A DNA stretch of 64,000 nt from Gemmatimonadota bacterium (GCA_003169895.1 PNAE01000007.1:1-64000), one strand, 5' to 3'; counted from the first letter of the stretch, positions 39,249-47,510 are shown. Numbers and translations: made by a program. The notes: generated from the letters alone by a model not told the origin.

Positions 39249-42188
39249 TCAAGAGCCACGGCGGGGCTCACGGCTCACGGCTGAACTCCTCACGAGTCTC
39301 GACAACTCCGCTCGCACGCCAGTGACCTCGGCGGCAGTGGCCGGCTCCGGGTCGTCGCGCAACGCCAGGTAGCGGCGGTATGCGACAATGGCCGCCGCGG
39401 TATCCCCGGTGTGCGCCGCAAGTCGACCCTCCTCACGCAGCATGGTCGAGAGTCCGACCAGCACGCGTGGTTCGCCGAAGTCGGTGACATACGGCCGCCG
39501 CCGGACGGCGGCGAGAGCCTTGTCGGGTGCGCCCGCCGCTTCCCACAACCGGGCTGCCGTGAGATTCGCCGCCACCAGGAGCCAGGTGAGCACTGGCGGC
39601 GCGGTCGCGGCGAGCGAATCGAGGCGCACCAATCGGGCGCGCGCATCCGGCGCGCCGGTCAGCTGCGCCAGCTCCGCGTCAATCGTTTCGGCGCAGAGAC
39701 CCATGTCATCGAAGCTCGGGTCGGTCAGGTATCCCATCCGCAGGCGACGCACGCCCTCGGCGACACCGGCGATCGTTCCATGATTGACTCGCCAGAGATT
39801 CACGCCACAGATGATATACGCCAGTTCATCGCTCGAGCCGGACGACAGGTGGCCGCGGCCGTCCGCGGCAGCGGCGGACTGCGATACCCACCGAGCCGGG
39901 AAAGTGGTATCTGCGCCCCAATAGAGCGCATTGACCACCTCGGCCAGGCCATCGCGCGGCCGGAACGGGACCGTAGCCTGCCAACGCGCGAGCAGCGCCC
40001 GCGCCTCCGCTGGTCGCCCGCGGTTCAGTGCAAGTTCGCGCTGCTTCATGAATGCCCATCGCGTCTCGGCACTCGCCCCGCTCTGTTGCCAGAGCGCGGC
40101 GGCGGCTCGCAACGCATCGGGCAGCGCAACGCCATCGAGTTGCGCAACGTTGACAATCCGCTCCAGCGCCGGCTTGTCGAATCGGTCGATCCGCGCCCGT
40201 ACCGCGCTGAGCGCTGGCTTGTCGCCGAACGCGACCGCCACGCGCCAGCGGTAGTAGTCCGCCAGGTTGCTGGTGGAGTCGAGCGCGAAGTATCGTCGCG
40301 CGAGGCTCCTGACCGCGGCCGTGTCGCCGCGTGCCGCAGCGAGATCGATCGAGGCCCCGAGTGCCGGCACGAACTCCGGTTCCAGCCTGAGCGCTCGCTC
40401 GAAACTGCCGGCGGCACGCTGCAGCACATCGGGAATGCCGAGCAGGGGGCCGTCATGGAACAGCCGTTCACCCAGCAAGTACCAGCGGGTGCCCTGTGTG
40501 GCGAAGGTTGCAGCGCTATCGGATCGTGCCAATCGCACGGCAAGCCCGACACCGTGCTCCAGTGGCCAGCGCAACGACCGCAAAAAGGCGCTGTCCATCC
40601 AGGTCATCACGCGGCGCTGCGCCTCCGCCAGCGTCAGTGCGCGTCGTGTTTGATCAGGATCGGCCAGCACCATGCTGACGGCGCCGAGGCCGAATGCCGC
40701 TGGAAAGCAGGTGGAGTCGCTCGCGAGCACCGCATCGTACAGGCGGCCGGCCGCCTGAAACTGGCCGTGGATGAACGCCCGCTCCGCGGCGAGGTACGAG
40801 CGCAGGACGGGGAGGGACAGCCGTGCCAGCGCTGCGCGCTCGGGGTCGGGAATGCGAGTGCTCTGCACGAGGAGCTGGATCACGAGACGGTCGACCAGCG
40901 CCGGAAGGCTGTCACGCCCACCGGTCACGTTGTCGACGCGTGCGAGAATCGAATCGCCGCGAACCGCCTTGAATGTCGCACTCAAGCTTACTCGTCCTTC
41001 CATCGCCGCCATGCTGCCCTGGATGACCCGACCTGCGCCGGCGTTACGCGCCGCGGCAAGCACCGAGCGATCGTCGAGCACCGGGCTCGCGGCCACCGCA
41101 ACCGCGCGAGGGCCGCCGTCGCCGGGGAGGCGCTGCACCACGAGATCCGCCACGCCGGCCGCCAACCGTTGCAGGGCCGAATCGGTGACGCCGCCGACAT
41201 GGAACGTCGGCACGGCCACGACGTTGGCATCGAGCGTTGCGGCGGGCGAGCGGCGAATGAGCGACCAGGGCCGGATCAGCAGCGCTGCCGCGAGCAGCAC
41301 GCACGTTGCCGTTGCCGCCAGCACCGGGGCCCGCCAGCGCGAAGTCCTGGCAATCGTTCCGGTGGCGACGTCGTGCGAGATGCTCTCCGGTGAAATCGCC
41401 GCGGCGAATGCAGCGGCGGTCACGAAGCGATCGGCGGGTGACTTGGCCAGCGCGCGATTCACCGCCGCTTCCACCGCACTCGGAATGGTGGGCCGAACCA
41501 CCCGCATGCGAGGCGCCGGCTCGGCCAGATGCCGCGCCACGATTGCCTGCGCCGACGGTCCGGTGAACGGTGGCTCGCCGATCAACATCGCGTAGAGGAC
41601 GCAACCGAGGCTGTACACATCGGAGCGCCCATCCAGCCGGGTGGTCCCGCTGATCTGCTCGGGACTCATGTACGCGGGCGTGCCCACGGAGAAACCCGTG
41701 GCGGTGAGCCTCTGCTCGCCGGTACGGTCGACAGCGTGCGCAATGCCAAAATCGGCAACCAGCGCGTTGCCGCCGGAAAGCAGGATGTTGTCCGGCTTGA
41801 TATCCCGGTGCACGACGCCGGCGGCGTGAGAATAATGGAGTGCGGCGGCAACCTGCCGGGCGATGGAGAGTGCCTCGTCGATCGGGAACTGTCCCTCTCG
41901 CGCGAGGCGGCTGCCCACCGACTCTCCGTCGATGAACGGCATTACATAGTAGAGCAGTCCCTCGATTTCACCCGAGTCATAGAGTGCGAGGATGTTCGGG
42001 TGACTGAGTCCGGAGGCCACGGCGATTTCGCGGAGGAACCGTTCCGATCCCACACCCGCCGCCAGCTCGGGCCGGAACACCTTGATCGCCACCTGGCGCG
42101 GGTGCCGAAGGTCGCGGGCGAGATAGACGGTTGCCATCCCGCCCTGCCCAACCTCACGCAGGACGTCATAGCGATCCTTGAGCAGCAC
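39249..42188 (-). CDS. Membrane Ser/Thr protein kinase with long TPR region
   Basis: A kinase of about 980 residues encoded directly downstream of the RiPP synthetase gene. The kinase domain has GQGGMATVYLARD, VAIKVF, HRDIKPDN, DFG and SPEQ. A membrane helix (PVLAATATCVLLAAALLI) is followed by a TolB-like segment (VAVPTFHVGG) and TPR-like helices to the end. The start is uncertain. No in-frame ATG, GTG or TTG lies between 42398 (deep inside the upstream gene) and the GTG at 42188; the latter leaves 14 residues before the glycine loop. It may be co-transcribed with the RiPP genes and serve in their regulation, but kinases of this kind are common all over this window. Confidence 0.85.
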   Translation of the reverse strand: MLLKDRYDVLREVGQGGMATVYLARDLRHPRQVAIKVFRPELAAGVGSERFLREIAVASGLSHPNILALYDSGEIEGLLYYVMPFIDGESVGSRLAREGQFPIDEALSIARQVAAALHYSHAAGVVHRDIKPDNILLSGGNALVADFGIAHAVDRTGEQRLTATGFSVGTPAYMSPEQISGTTRLDGRSDVYSLGCVLYAMLIGEPPFTGPSAQAIVARHLAEPAPRMRVVRPTIPSAVEAAVNRALAKSPADRFVTAAAFAAAISPESISHDVATGTIARTSRWRAPVLAATATCVLLAAALLIRPWSLIRRSPAATLDANVVAVPTFHVGGVTDSALQRLAAGVADLVVQRLPGDGGPRAVAVAASPVLDDRSVLAAARNAGAGRVIQGSMAAMEGRVSLSATFKAVRGDSILARVDNVTGGRDSLPALVDRLVIQLLVQSTRIPDPERAALARLSLPVLRSYLAAERAFIHGQFQAAGRLYDAVLASDSTCFPAAFGLGAVSMVLADPDQTRRALTLAEAQRRVMTWMDSAFLRSLRWPLEHGVGLAVRLARSDSAATFATQGTRWYLLGERLFHDGPLLGIPDVLQRAAGSFERALRLEPEFVPALGASIDLAAARGDTAAVRSLARRYFALDSTSNLADYYRWRVAVAFGDKPALSAVRARIDRFDKPALERIVNVAQLDGVALPDALRAAAALWQQSGASAETRWAFMKQRELALNRGRPAEARALLARWQATVPFRPRDGLAEVVNALYWGADTTFPARWVSQSAAAADGRGHLSSGSSDELAYIICGVNLWRVNHGTIAGVAEGVRRLRMGYLTDPSFDDMGLCAETIDAELAQLTGAPDARARLVRLDSLAATAPPVLTWLLVAANLTAARLWEAAGAPDKALAAVRRRPYVTDFGEPRVLVGLSTMLREEGRLAAHTGDTAAAIVAYRRYLALRDDPEPATAAEVTGVRAELSRLVRSSAVSREPRRGS

Positions 42189-42207
42189 CTTGAGGCGCGC
42201 CAGCAGA

Positions 42208-44622
42208 TCATCCGTGGGTGGCGTGGCGAGGAAATCCTTCCGGTTCGAACAGGGGGAACGCCGCAGCTTCGGGGTGTCGCAACTCAGCGAACAGCAACGC
42301 GAGTCCCGCCTCGCCCTTGAAGAGGCTGAGCGGTCGAGGCAGCGTCGACCGGCAACGCTCGAACACTTCGGCTGCCCGGTGCGCCAGCGTCGCTGCACGG
42401 TCCAGCCAATCGGCCTGGCCGGTGTGACGATAGAGATTCAGCAGCGCGTGCGCCCGCCCAACCAGTCCACAACAAAGATCGAAGATCACGCTGTCGGATT
42501 CCCAGGCGCTCCATGCGCTCCCTTCCGCCAGCACGCCGAAGCCGCGTCGAGGGAAATGTACGTTCGCCACGGTCCATAGGTGGACAAACCCGGCCGGCCC
42601 GTTGCACCAGCCCGCCACCTGGTGCCCCCCCAGCACGCTCGGCGTCAGACCAGCCCGCTGCTGCGGCCAGTGTATGCCGCGACCGAGAGACTCGGCGGCG
42701 TCTGCGAGTTCGACCAGTCGACGCTGCATCGCGGATGGCAGCGGCTGGCCGGTCGCGCGGTGCCATCGGAGCGTGGCGTACAGCAAGCCGGCCCAGCCAT
42801 GCGCGATTCCGAAGTCAGCCGGATCCCGCGTGCGGCCGATTGGACCGAATCGATCGATTTCCCGCCACAGCTCGGTCATGACTCGGCCGCCCGCACGTTG
42901 CAGCGAGGCGATCTGCTCCGACATAGTGGCCGGGAGCGCCTCGATCAGGGTGGCACATGCGAGCGGCACACCCATGCGTCCCAGCGTGAGGTCGAAGGAA
43001 GGCCATGGGATCCCCGCGGCGGTTGTGAACCGCTCGATCGCGGAAACCGCACCATCGGCATCGTTCATCGCCAACGCAATGAGCGCGCGAACGACGTGCA
43101 CACCCGTGATGCTGTGGAACGGGGAGACTGGGCCGAGGCCCTCGGCCTCCAGGCCGTCAGTGGGCGCGGCGAACGCCGCGTCAGTGTTGCTGTCGCGTTC
43201 AACGCGCGTGATCCACGCGTCGGCGAGCGCAAGCGTCCTGGCGTCGTCACGCAGGCAGGCAAGACGGTAGAGCGCGTACGCGACCCCGGCGCGGCCGAGC
43301 ATGATCGAACATGTTGGCGCGCGGCCGGCCGTCGTGAACGCCGGCGCCGCGTAGTCAACTCGAGCGAGGAATGCGCTGACGACGCCGTCGAGACTCGTAC
43401 GCGACGCCCGCAATCGTCGCGCGTCGGCGGCGCGGCGCGTACGTGGCACCCGCGCGAGGGCGCGCGCCAGATCGGTCATCGATCGAAACCGATCCTGCGG
43501 ACGCTTGGCAAGCGCGCGCGCGAAAACGGCTTCGAGTTCGGGCCAGGGTGCCGTGCCGCGGCGAGCGAACAGCAACGGCGGGTCGGACACGATCTGCTGC
43601 AACATCGTCTCGCGGTCGAGCGCCAGTTCGATCGGGTGCGCGCCGACGACCAGCGAGTAGAGCAGCGTGGCCACGGCGTACTGTTCGGCGGCCGCCGTGG
43701 GGGCCGGGAATTCGCCGCCAGCCAGCACCGAAGCGGCCTGTTCCGGCGCCAGGAACTGCGGCACGGCCCCCCGGCGGGCACGACCGCCGAGGCGGAGTGG
43801 CGCGATCGCACGCGCCAGGCCGAAGTCGAGCAGATGCACCGCGTCGCGACGATCGATCAACAGATTCCGATCGTGGACGTCACCGTGCAGCACGCCGGCC
43901 TGGTGGATGCCCGCGTACGCGTGGGCGATGCGGGTCGCCAGATCGAGCAGCTTCACCGTCGCGTCGGCAACAGCGCGGCTGCGCAACTCGGCGAAGGCGA
44001 CATCGGGCGCAATCCCGGTACACCACGACATCGCGAGCCAGGGACGCTGCGCATGCCGGCCGCTGCCGATCAAGGCCGGTGCGCCGTTCCCATCGAGATG
44101 ACGGAGCACCGCCGCTTCTCTTGTGAAGAGTGCACCCGACGTCACACCGGGGCGCGCCAGCTTCACCGCGACGACGGCACCGTCCCGATCGCGTGCTTGA
44201 TACAGTTCGGTGTCATCGACGACATGGAGACAGCGCAGCACCACAAAACGCCCCACCGTGTCGCCGCGATCGCGCGTCGGTAACGTCCGCGCCGCTTCCG
44301 GCGATCCGGCGACGACCAGGAATCGACTGTTGAAACAGTCGCGCAGAAGCGGGAATGCCTCTTCCAGGAGCGCGTCAGGGTTGAGGTCGAGCCGCTCCGC
44401 GCATGCGATGACGGCAGTTGCCACCGGCTTGGCCTCAAGAAACTCGGCCAGCAGACTGGCGCCGAGACGCCCAATGAGCCGGGCCGGCGCGCGGCCCCGC
44501 AAGCGCGTAACGGCGTAGTCGCCGCGCTTTGCCCCAAGACGCGCCCGTAAGGACGGCGACAGCTTGGCTGTCGGCGTGATGCTGACGTCGGCCGCGAGGA
44601 TCAAGGGGTCAAGAATCGGCAT
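42208..44622 (-). CDS. RRE-kinase-LanC fusion: lanthipeptide-type synthetase without lyase domain
   Basis: An 804-residue protein in three parts. Residues of about 40-125 look like a PqqD-type winged helix (ASLLAEFLEAKPVATAVIA, then DALLEEAFPLLRD), i.e. a RiPP recognition element. Residues of about 130-400 are a Hanks-type kinase with VAVKLA, HGDVHDRN (catalytic Asp248), DFG (Asp266), APEQ and a late KRPQDRFRSM. It has HGD instead of HRD and a degenerate glycine loop, as in LanKC-type kinases. Residues of about 430-804 are a LanC cyclase: His608 in GIAHGWAG, Cys673 in GWCNG, and Cys717-Cys718 in LCCGLVG. The zinc ligands are therefore Cys-Cys-Cys, as in ProcM-type cyclases, not Cys-Cys-His. 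No OspF-like lyase domain is present. The kinase should phosphorylate Ser/Thr of the precursor and the LanC domain add Cys. The ATG overlaps the HopA1-like gene by 14 bases. Confidence 0.85.
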   Translation of the reverse strand: MPILDPLILAADVSITPTAKLSPSLRARLGAKRGDYAVTRLRGRAPARLIGRLGASLLAEFLEAKPVATAVIACAERLDLNPDALLEEAFPLLRDCFNSRFLVVAGSPEAARTLPTRDRGDTVGRFVVLRCLHVVDDTELYQARDRDGAVVAVKLARPGVTSGALFTREAAVLRHLDGNGAPALIGSGRHAQRPWLAMSWCTGIAPDVAFAELRSRAVADATVKLLDLATRIAHAYAGIHQAGVLHGDVHDRNLLIDRRDAVHLLDFGLARAIAPLRLGGRARRGAVPQFLAPEQAASVLAGGEFPAPTAAAEQYAVATLLYSLVVGAHPIELALDRETMLQQIVSDPPLLFARRGTAPWPELEAVFARALAKRPQDRFRSMTDLARALARVPRTRRAADARRLRASRTSLDGVVSAFLARVDYAAPAFTTAGRAPTCSIMLGRAGVAYALYRLACLRDDARTLALADAWITRVERDSNTDAAFAAPTDGLEAEGLGPVSPFHSITGVHVVRALIALAMNDADGAVSAIERFTTAAGIPWPSFDLTLGRMGVPLACATLIEALPATMSEQIASLQRAGGRVMTELWREIDRFGPIGRTRDPADFGIAHGWAGLLYATLRWHRATGQPLPSAMQRRLVELADAAESLGRGIHWPQQRAGLTPSVLGGHQVAGWCNGPAGFVHLWTVANVHFPRRGFGVLAEGSAWSAWESDSVIFDLCCGLVGRAHALLNLYRHTGQADWLDRAATLAHRAAEVFERCRSTLPRPLSLFKGEAGLALLFAELRHPEAAAFPLFEPEGFPRHATHG

Positions 44623-45748
44623 GGGCAGCGACGTCGTTCGCCTGGCGCAGCAATCGGGTGGTGGGTGCCCAGGTTGATGTGTCGACGCCGTCGAGGGAGA
44701 GTCGATCGAGAGCGTATTGCACCGGGGTCGCGGCGTGACAGGCGAGCGCGCTCGCAAGGGCCTTGGCAAGTCGGGACGTCACCCAACCACGCCAGCTTCG
44801 ATCCTGCAGGCTCATTGGCAGGTTCGCATCCGGCGCCAGATCGGCACCCCAGGACAGCAGCGCGCCGGGCCCGGTCGGCGCGGTGAATGGCACGCCCTGC
44901 GCCGGCAGGCCATCGAGCCGGGTGCGCAGCCGAGCGGCCGCCTCGAACAGATCGTCTCGCGTTGTGAAGTAGCCGACGAGCCGGTCCGGGCGGAGCAAAC
45001 TCGGCAGGTCACGTCCAACCTTGAGGGTGAACGGCCCATGTCGCGCGTTCCGCAGGTCGAGCATGGCGCGGTAGGCGACCGGCGTGCCTTCCGGCGTCGG
45101 GCTCACATACAGCTTGTAGTGCGCGCCATTCGGCGCCGTGCGCATCGATCGCCCGGAGTCCGAGACAAGCCACCGTCCCACTACATACGATGCCGGGTCC
45201 GGCAGGGCATGCCGCACCCGGCGGCCGGACTCGCGATGCTCGCCGAGAAGGAAGCGGAGGATTGCGCCGTCGTCTGGGAACCGCGAGCGCCAGGCCGGTG
45301 ACAGCGGCCGGGCGTGATAGCGGTACAACCGGTCGGCGAGCCGTGCGGACGAGACGGGCCAGAGCGCGGCGGCGTGAGCCAGCGCATCGAGCGACAATTG
45401 TGCGAGCGGCGATGCAGCTCGCCGTGTCGCCGACCCGGGAAAGAACGCTCGATGAAGGCGTGGTCCCGAGCGGAAGCGCCCGTCGACCTCGATTTCGAGC
45501 AAGCCGTCGAGCACCAGGCGTGCGATGCTGCGGCGATTCGCCGTCGTCGCTGGAATGCGCGCCGGGGTGCGCAGTGCGCTGATGAGCTTGGCGGTCGCGG
45601 GTGCGACGTGAAAGGCCACGCCGAAGCCCGGCCGCGTGGGCCGGAGCAACGCGCCAGGGGTGCCGCTACCGGAACTCGCGGTTGGGTGATAGTGTCGAGC
45701 GGCGCGAACGCGGGCGTCAGCGAGGAGCCGACCGCTGAAGCGAGCCAT
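44609..45748 (-). CDS. HopA1-like protein, candidate phospho-Ser/Thr lyase of the RiPP pathway
   Basis: A 379-residue protein. The first 100 residues contain a possible winged helix (VAPATAKLISALR ... SIARLVLDGLLEIEVDGRF), perhaps a second leader-binding element. Residues of about 115-165 (LADRLYRYHARPLSPAWRSRFP) and 185-270 resemble the HopA1 effector family, with PFTLKVGRDLPSLLRPDRLV giving Lys243, Arg246, Arg253 and Asp255. HopA1-family proteins are the lyases of class V lanthipeptide pathways; in such a role it would remove phosphate to make dehydroalanine or dehydrobutyrine. The match is from memory of family patterns. It starts 12 bases after a strong hairpin and has no good ribosome site, and it overlaps the next gene by 14 bases. 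The alternative is an unrelated conserved RiPP accessory protein. Confidence 0.6.
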   Translation of the reverse strand: MARFSGRLLADARVRAARHYHPTASSGSGTPGALLRPTRPGFGVAFHVAPATAKLISALRTPARIPATTANRRSIARLVLDGLLEIEVDGRFRSGPRLHRAFFPGSATRRAASPLAQLSLDALAHAAALWPVSSARLADRLYRYHARPLSPAWRSRFPDDGAILRFLLGEHRESGRRVRHALPDPASYVVGRWLVSDSGRSMRTAPNGAHYKLYVSPTPEGTPVAYRAMLDLRNARHGPFTLKVGRDLPSLLRPDRLVGYFTTRDDLFEAAARLRTRLDGLPAQGVPFTAPTGPGALLSWGADLAPDANLPMSLQDRSWRGWVTSRLAKALASALACHAATPVQYALDRLSLDGVDTSTWAPTTRLLRQANDVAAHADS

Positions 45749-45760
45749 GCGTGGAGGCAG

Positions 45761-45791
45761 TCCGACCGCTCCCGGAACGGGAGCGGTCGGA
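45761..45791 (-). terminator. Perfect hairpin between precursor and modification genes
   Basis: TCCGACCGCTCCCG and its exact complement form a 14-bp stem with a 3-base loop, 16 bases after the precursor stop and 12 bases before the HopA1-like ATG. No T-run follows, so it is more likely an attenuator or mRNA-stabilising hairpin that keeps precursor mRNA in excess than a full terminator. Confidence 0.75.
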
Positions 45792-45807
45792 CCGCCCAGT
45801 CAGATCG

Positions 45808-46017
45808 TCAGCTGCAAGCAGTGCGCAGCTGGTCCCGAAGCGCCGACAGGTCGGAATCCACCGCCAGCTTGGGTTTGGCGGCGGTGTTGTTGGTGCAGCA
45901 GGTGCATGCCCCGGCACCGTCGCGGTCGCCGCACTGCTGCGTGTGCGTCGTACCGCCGGGACCGATCACGTCGGCGAAACTGACGAACGACAATTCGCGA
46001 CTGGCAAAGCGTGTCAT
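45808..46017 (-). CDS. Putative RiPP precursor peptide (Thr/Cys-rich)
   Basis: A 69-residue peptide preceded by a very strong Shine-Dalgarno (GAGGAGG, eight bases before ATG) and a near-consensus promoter. Residues 1-22 (MTRFASRELSFVSFADVIGPGG) look like a short leader ending in a double-glycine-type site. Residues 23-45 hold Thr23, Thr24, Thr26, Cys29, Cys38, Thr39, Cys40, Cys41, Thr42 and Thr45, enough for several lanthionine or methyllanthionine rings. Residues 50-69 are leader-like again (LAVDSDLSALRDQLRTACS), an acidic amphipathic helix, so a C-terminal follower is also possible. It is the first gene of the strand that encodes the HopA1-like protein and the RRE-kinase-LanC fusion. That it is the substrate is inferred from position and composition. 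Confidence 0.75.
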   Translation of the reverse strand: MTRFASRELSFVSFADVIGPGGTTHTQQCGDRDGAGACTCCTNNTAAKPKLAVDSDLSALRDQLRTACS

Positions 46018-46085
46018 GGGTGGTGCCTCCTCGAGAAGTGGGCGGGCGCCTGAGCCCGTCGCCGGCGCAGCGTGCGAAACGAATG

Positions 46086-46114
46086 GATATACCGGCCGGG
46101 ATGATTCCCGTCAA
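46086..46114 (-). promoter_or_regulatory. Strong promoter of the RiPP operon
   Basis: On the minus strand TTGACG (46109-46114), a spacer of exactly 17 bases and TATATC (46086-46091). Transcription should begin near 46079 and give a leader of about 60 bases before the precursor ATG. Such a close match to the sigma70 consensus stands out in this GC-rich sequence. Confidence 0.65.
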
Positions 46115-46194
46115 GCACGCTCTTGCGCCCATCGACGGGACTCGATATTTCCCCATCGCTCCCTGCCCGTCCTCTTCCCGGATCAGCCGTGCCG

Positions 46195-47499
46195 ATGAAA
46201 GGCCCACCGCTCCGGGTTGCCAGCGTTCAGTTCGCGTTCGACGGCAACCCGGCGGCGATCCCACTCCGAGACCCTGTCACCCTCGACTTCCTCGGCGCCA
46301 CGCCGGAATGGACGCTCGCCGGGTCGCGCCAGCCCGCCGCGTTCGTCGCGGGCAGCCGGCCTCACGTGCGGGTCGTGTTCCGGCGAACTCCGGCGCTTCA
46401 GGCCGATGCTGGCCCGTGGCAGATCGGCGCACGCGGACACCTGGGTCCGGGCCTCGTGCCGCGCACCGTTCGCCTTCGGTTCAATGCCCAGGGCGATTCG
46501 CAACCCGTCGAGTTCCGCTTCACTGATGCGATTCCGCACGGCATCGTTGCTGCTCGCCGGCATTGGCGCTGGTACGCGGTGTGCAACGGGCAACGCCACG
46601 CCCTGGGCATTACCCGCCACCTGGTCTATCACGCGCGGCGCCGGCCCATCTCACCTGCCAGTTGGGCGGTGACGTCCGAGCGCCGGCAGGGCCCGTTCGG
46701 AAATCCGGATGCGCCGTGGGTCTATCTCCCACTGATGCAATGGACGTGTCGCTGGGCCGCCGGCCGGCGCGGCGACAAGGCGATCTGCGATGCGATCATC
46801 GCGAACGTCAAGTATTCAGGGTTGCGCTACGCCGAGGCGGCATGGAACGTCGGGCAGATGCTGCAGGTGGGTGGCGGCTACTGCGGCGGCTGGTTTCGCA
46901 TGTTCCAGGCCATGGCGGGGGCGCAAGGCGTGCGGGTTCAACGCCGCGCATTCCTGGTCGATTGGCGCATGGAGCACCGCGACATCATGCGCTGGTGCGC
47001 CATCGTGGTGTCCGCCCCCGGACTCCGCCGGAAACGCCCGGCCGAAGCCGCAAGCGTGTTCCACGATTCGAACGTCGGGCGCGCGAAGCGCGATCCGATC
47101 CAGCGGTTTCACGTGCGGCGCTATCGTTTCTGGGGACTGCCAGGCGCCAAGGCCGACGGGCATTGCATCAACTTCCTGCAGCACAACGGGCGCTGGTATC
47201 TCTACGACGCGTGTTTTTTCGCCAAGCCGGTGGCGCTCAGCAATTTCACGCTGCCACGCACCAGTGCAGAGCGCACCATCGCGGTCGAACGGCAGGGCAC
47301 CTTCCAACGGGCCTACCTCAATCGGGCGGTCAGCCACATGCTCGGTTCGCTACGCCACGGTAGGCGGCTGTTCAAGACCGACCACCCCGATCCCGCGGAG
47401 CCGCAGTTCACCAGCGACATTACCCGCAACGGCCTGACAGTGAAGACCGCGATCATCCCGCCACGGTGGCGGAATATCACCTTCTACTGGATGGCGTAG
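46195..47499 (+). CDS. Transglutaminase-like cysteine enzyme divergent from the RiPP operon
   Basis: A 434-residue protein. The second half has a transglutaminase/protease-like core: Cys230 in GGGYCGGWFRMFQAM, His323 in DGHCINFLQHNGRWYLYDA and Asp338 in the same stretch, in the order and spacing usual for the fold. Residues 1-170 are beta-rich and unrecognised. No signal peptide is seen, so it should be cytoplasmic. Members of this superfamily are mostly peptidases or amide-forming enzymes. It starts 177 bases from the precursor ATG, in the opposite direction, with the promoter region shared. A role in removing the leader or in cross-linking is inferred from position only. Start: the ATG at 46195 was preferred to 46123. 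Confidence 0.7.
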   Translation: MKGPPLRVASVQFAFDGNPAAIPLRDPVTLDFLGATPEWTLAGSRQPAAFVAGSRPHVRVVFRRTPALQADAGPWQIGARGHLGPGLVPRTVRLRFNAQGDSQPVEFRFTDAIPHGIVAARRHWRWYAVCNGQRHALGITRHLVYHARRRPISPASWAVTSERRQGPFGNPDAPWVYLPLMQWTCRWAAGRRGDKAICDAIIANVKYSGLRYAEAAWNVGQMLQVGGGYCGGWFRMFQAMAGAQGVRVQRRAFLVDWRMEHRDIMRWCAIVVSAPGLRRKRPAEAASVFHDSNVGRAKRDPIQRFHVRRYRFWGLPGAKADGHCINFLQHNGRWYLYDACFFAKPVALSNFTLPRTSAERTIAVERQGTFQRAYLNRAVSHMLGSLRHGRRLFKTDHPDPAEPQFTSDITRNGLTVKTAIIPPRWRNITFYWMA

Positions 47500-47510
47500 G
47501 AAGTCGAGCA

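Noticed and set aside
37899-39284. Plus-strand open frame of 461 residues opposite the GH51 gene
   Set aside because: No conserved motif, while the opposite strand carries GH51 catalytic residues.
39411-41393. Plus-strand open frame of 660 residues opposite the TPR kinase
   Set aside because: It lies antisense to a gene with full kinase and TPR motifs, has no family motif, and is the expected by-product of high GC.
42208-42398. Upstream extension of the TPR kinase to 42398
   Set aside because: It would overlap the LanC end by 191 bases, begins at a GTG without a ribosome site, and gives a Ser/Arg/Cys-rich stretch with no kinase similarity.
45690-46017. Similar starts (M-T/A-R-F) of the precursor and the HopA1-like protein as a shared leader
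   Set aside because: Only a few positions match and the sequences diverge at once; chance is enough to explain it.
45314-46198. Plus-strand open frame of 294 residues covering the precursor gene
   Set aside because: No ribosome site or motif. The minus strand has promoter, Shine-Dalgarno and a Thr/Cys-rich peptide.
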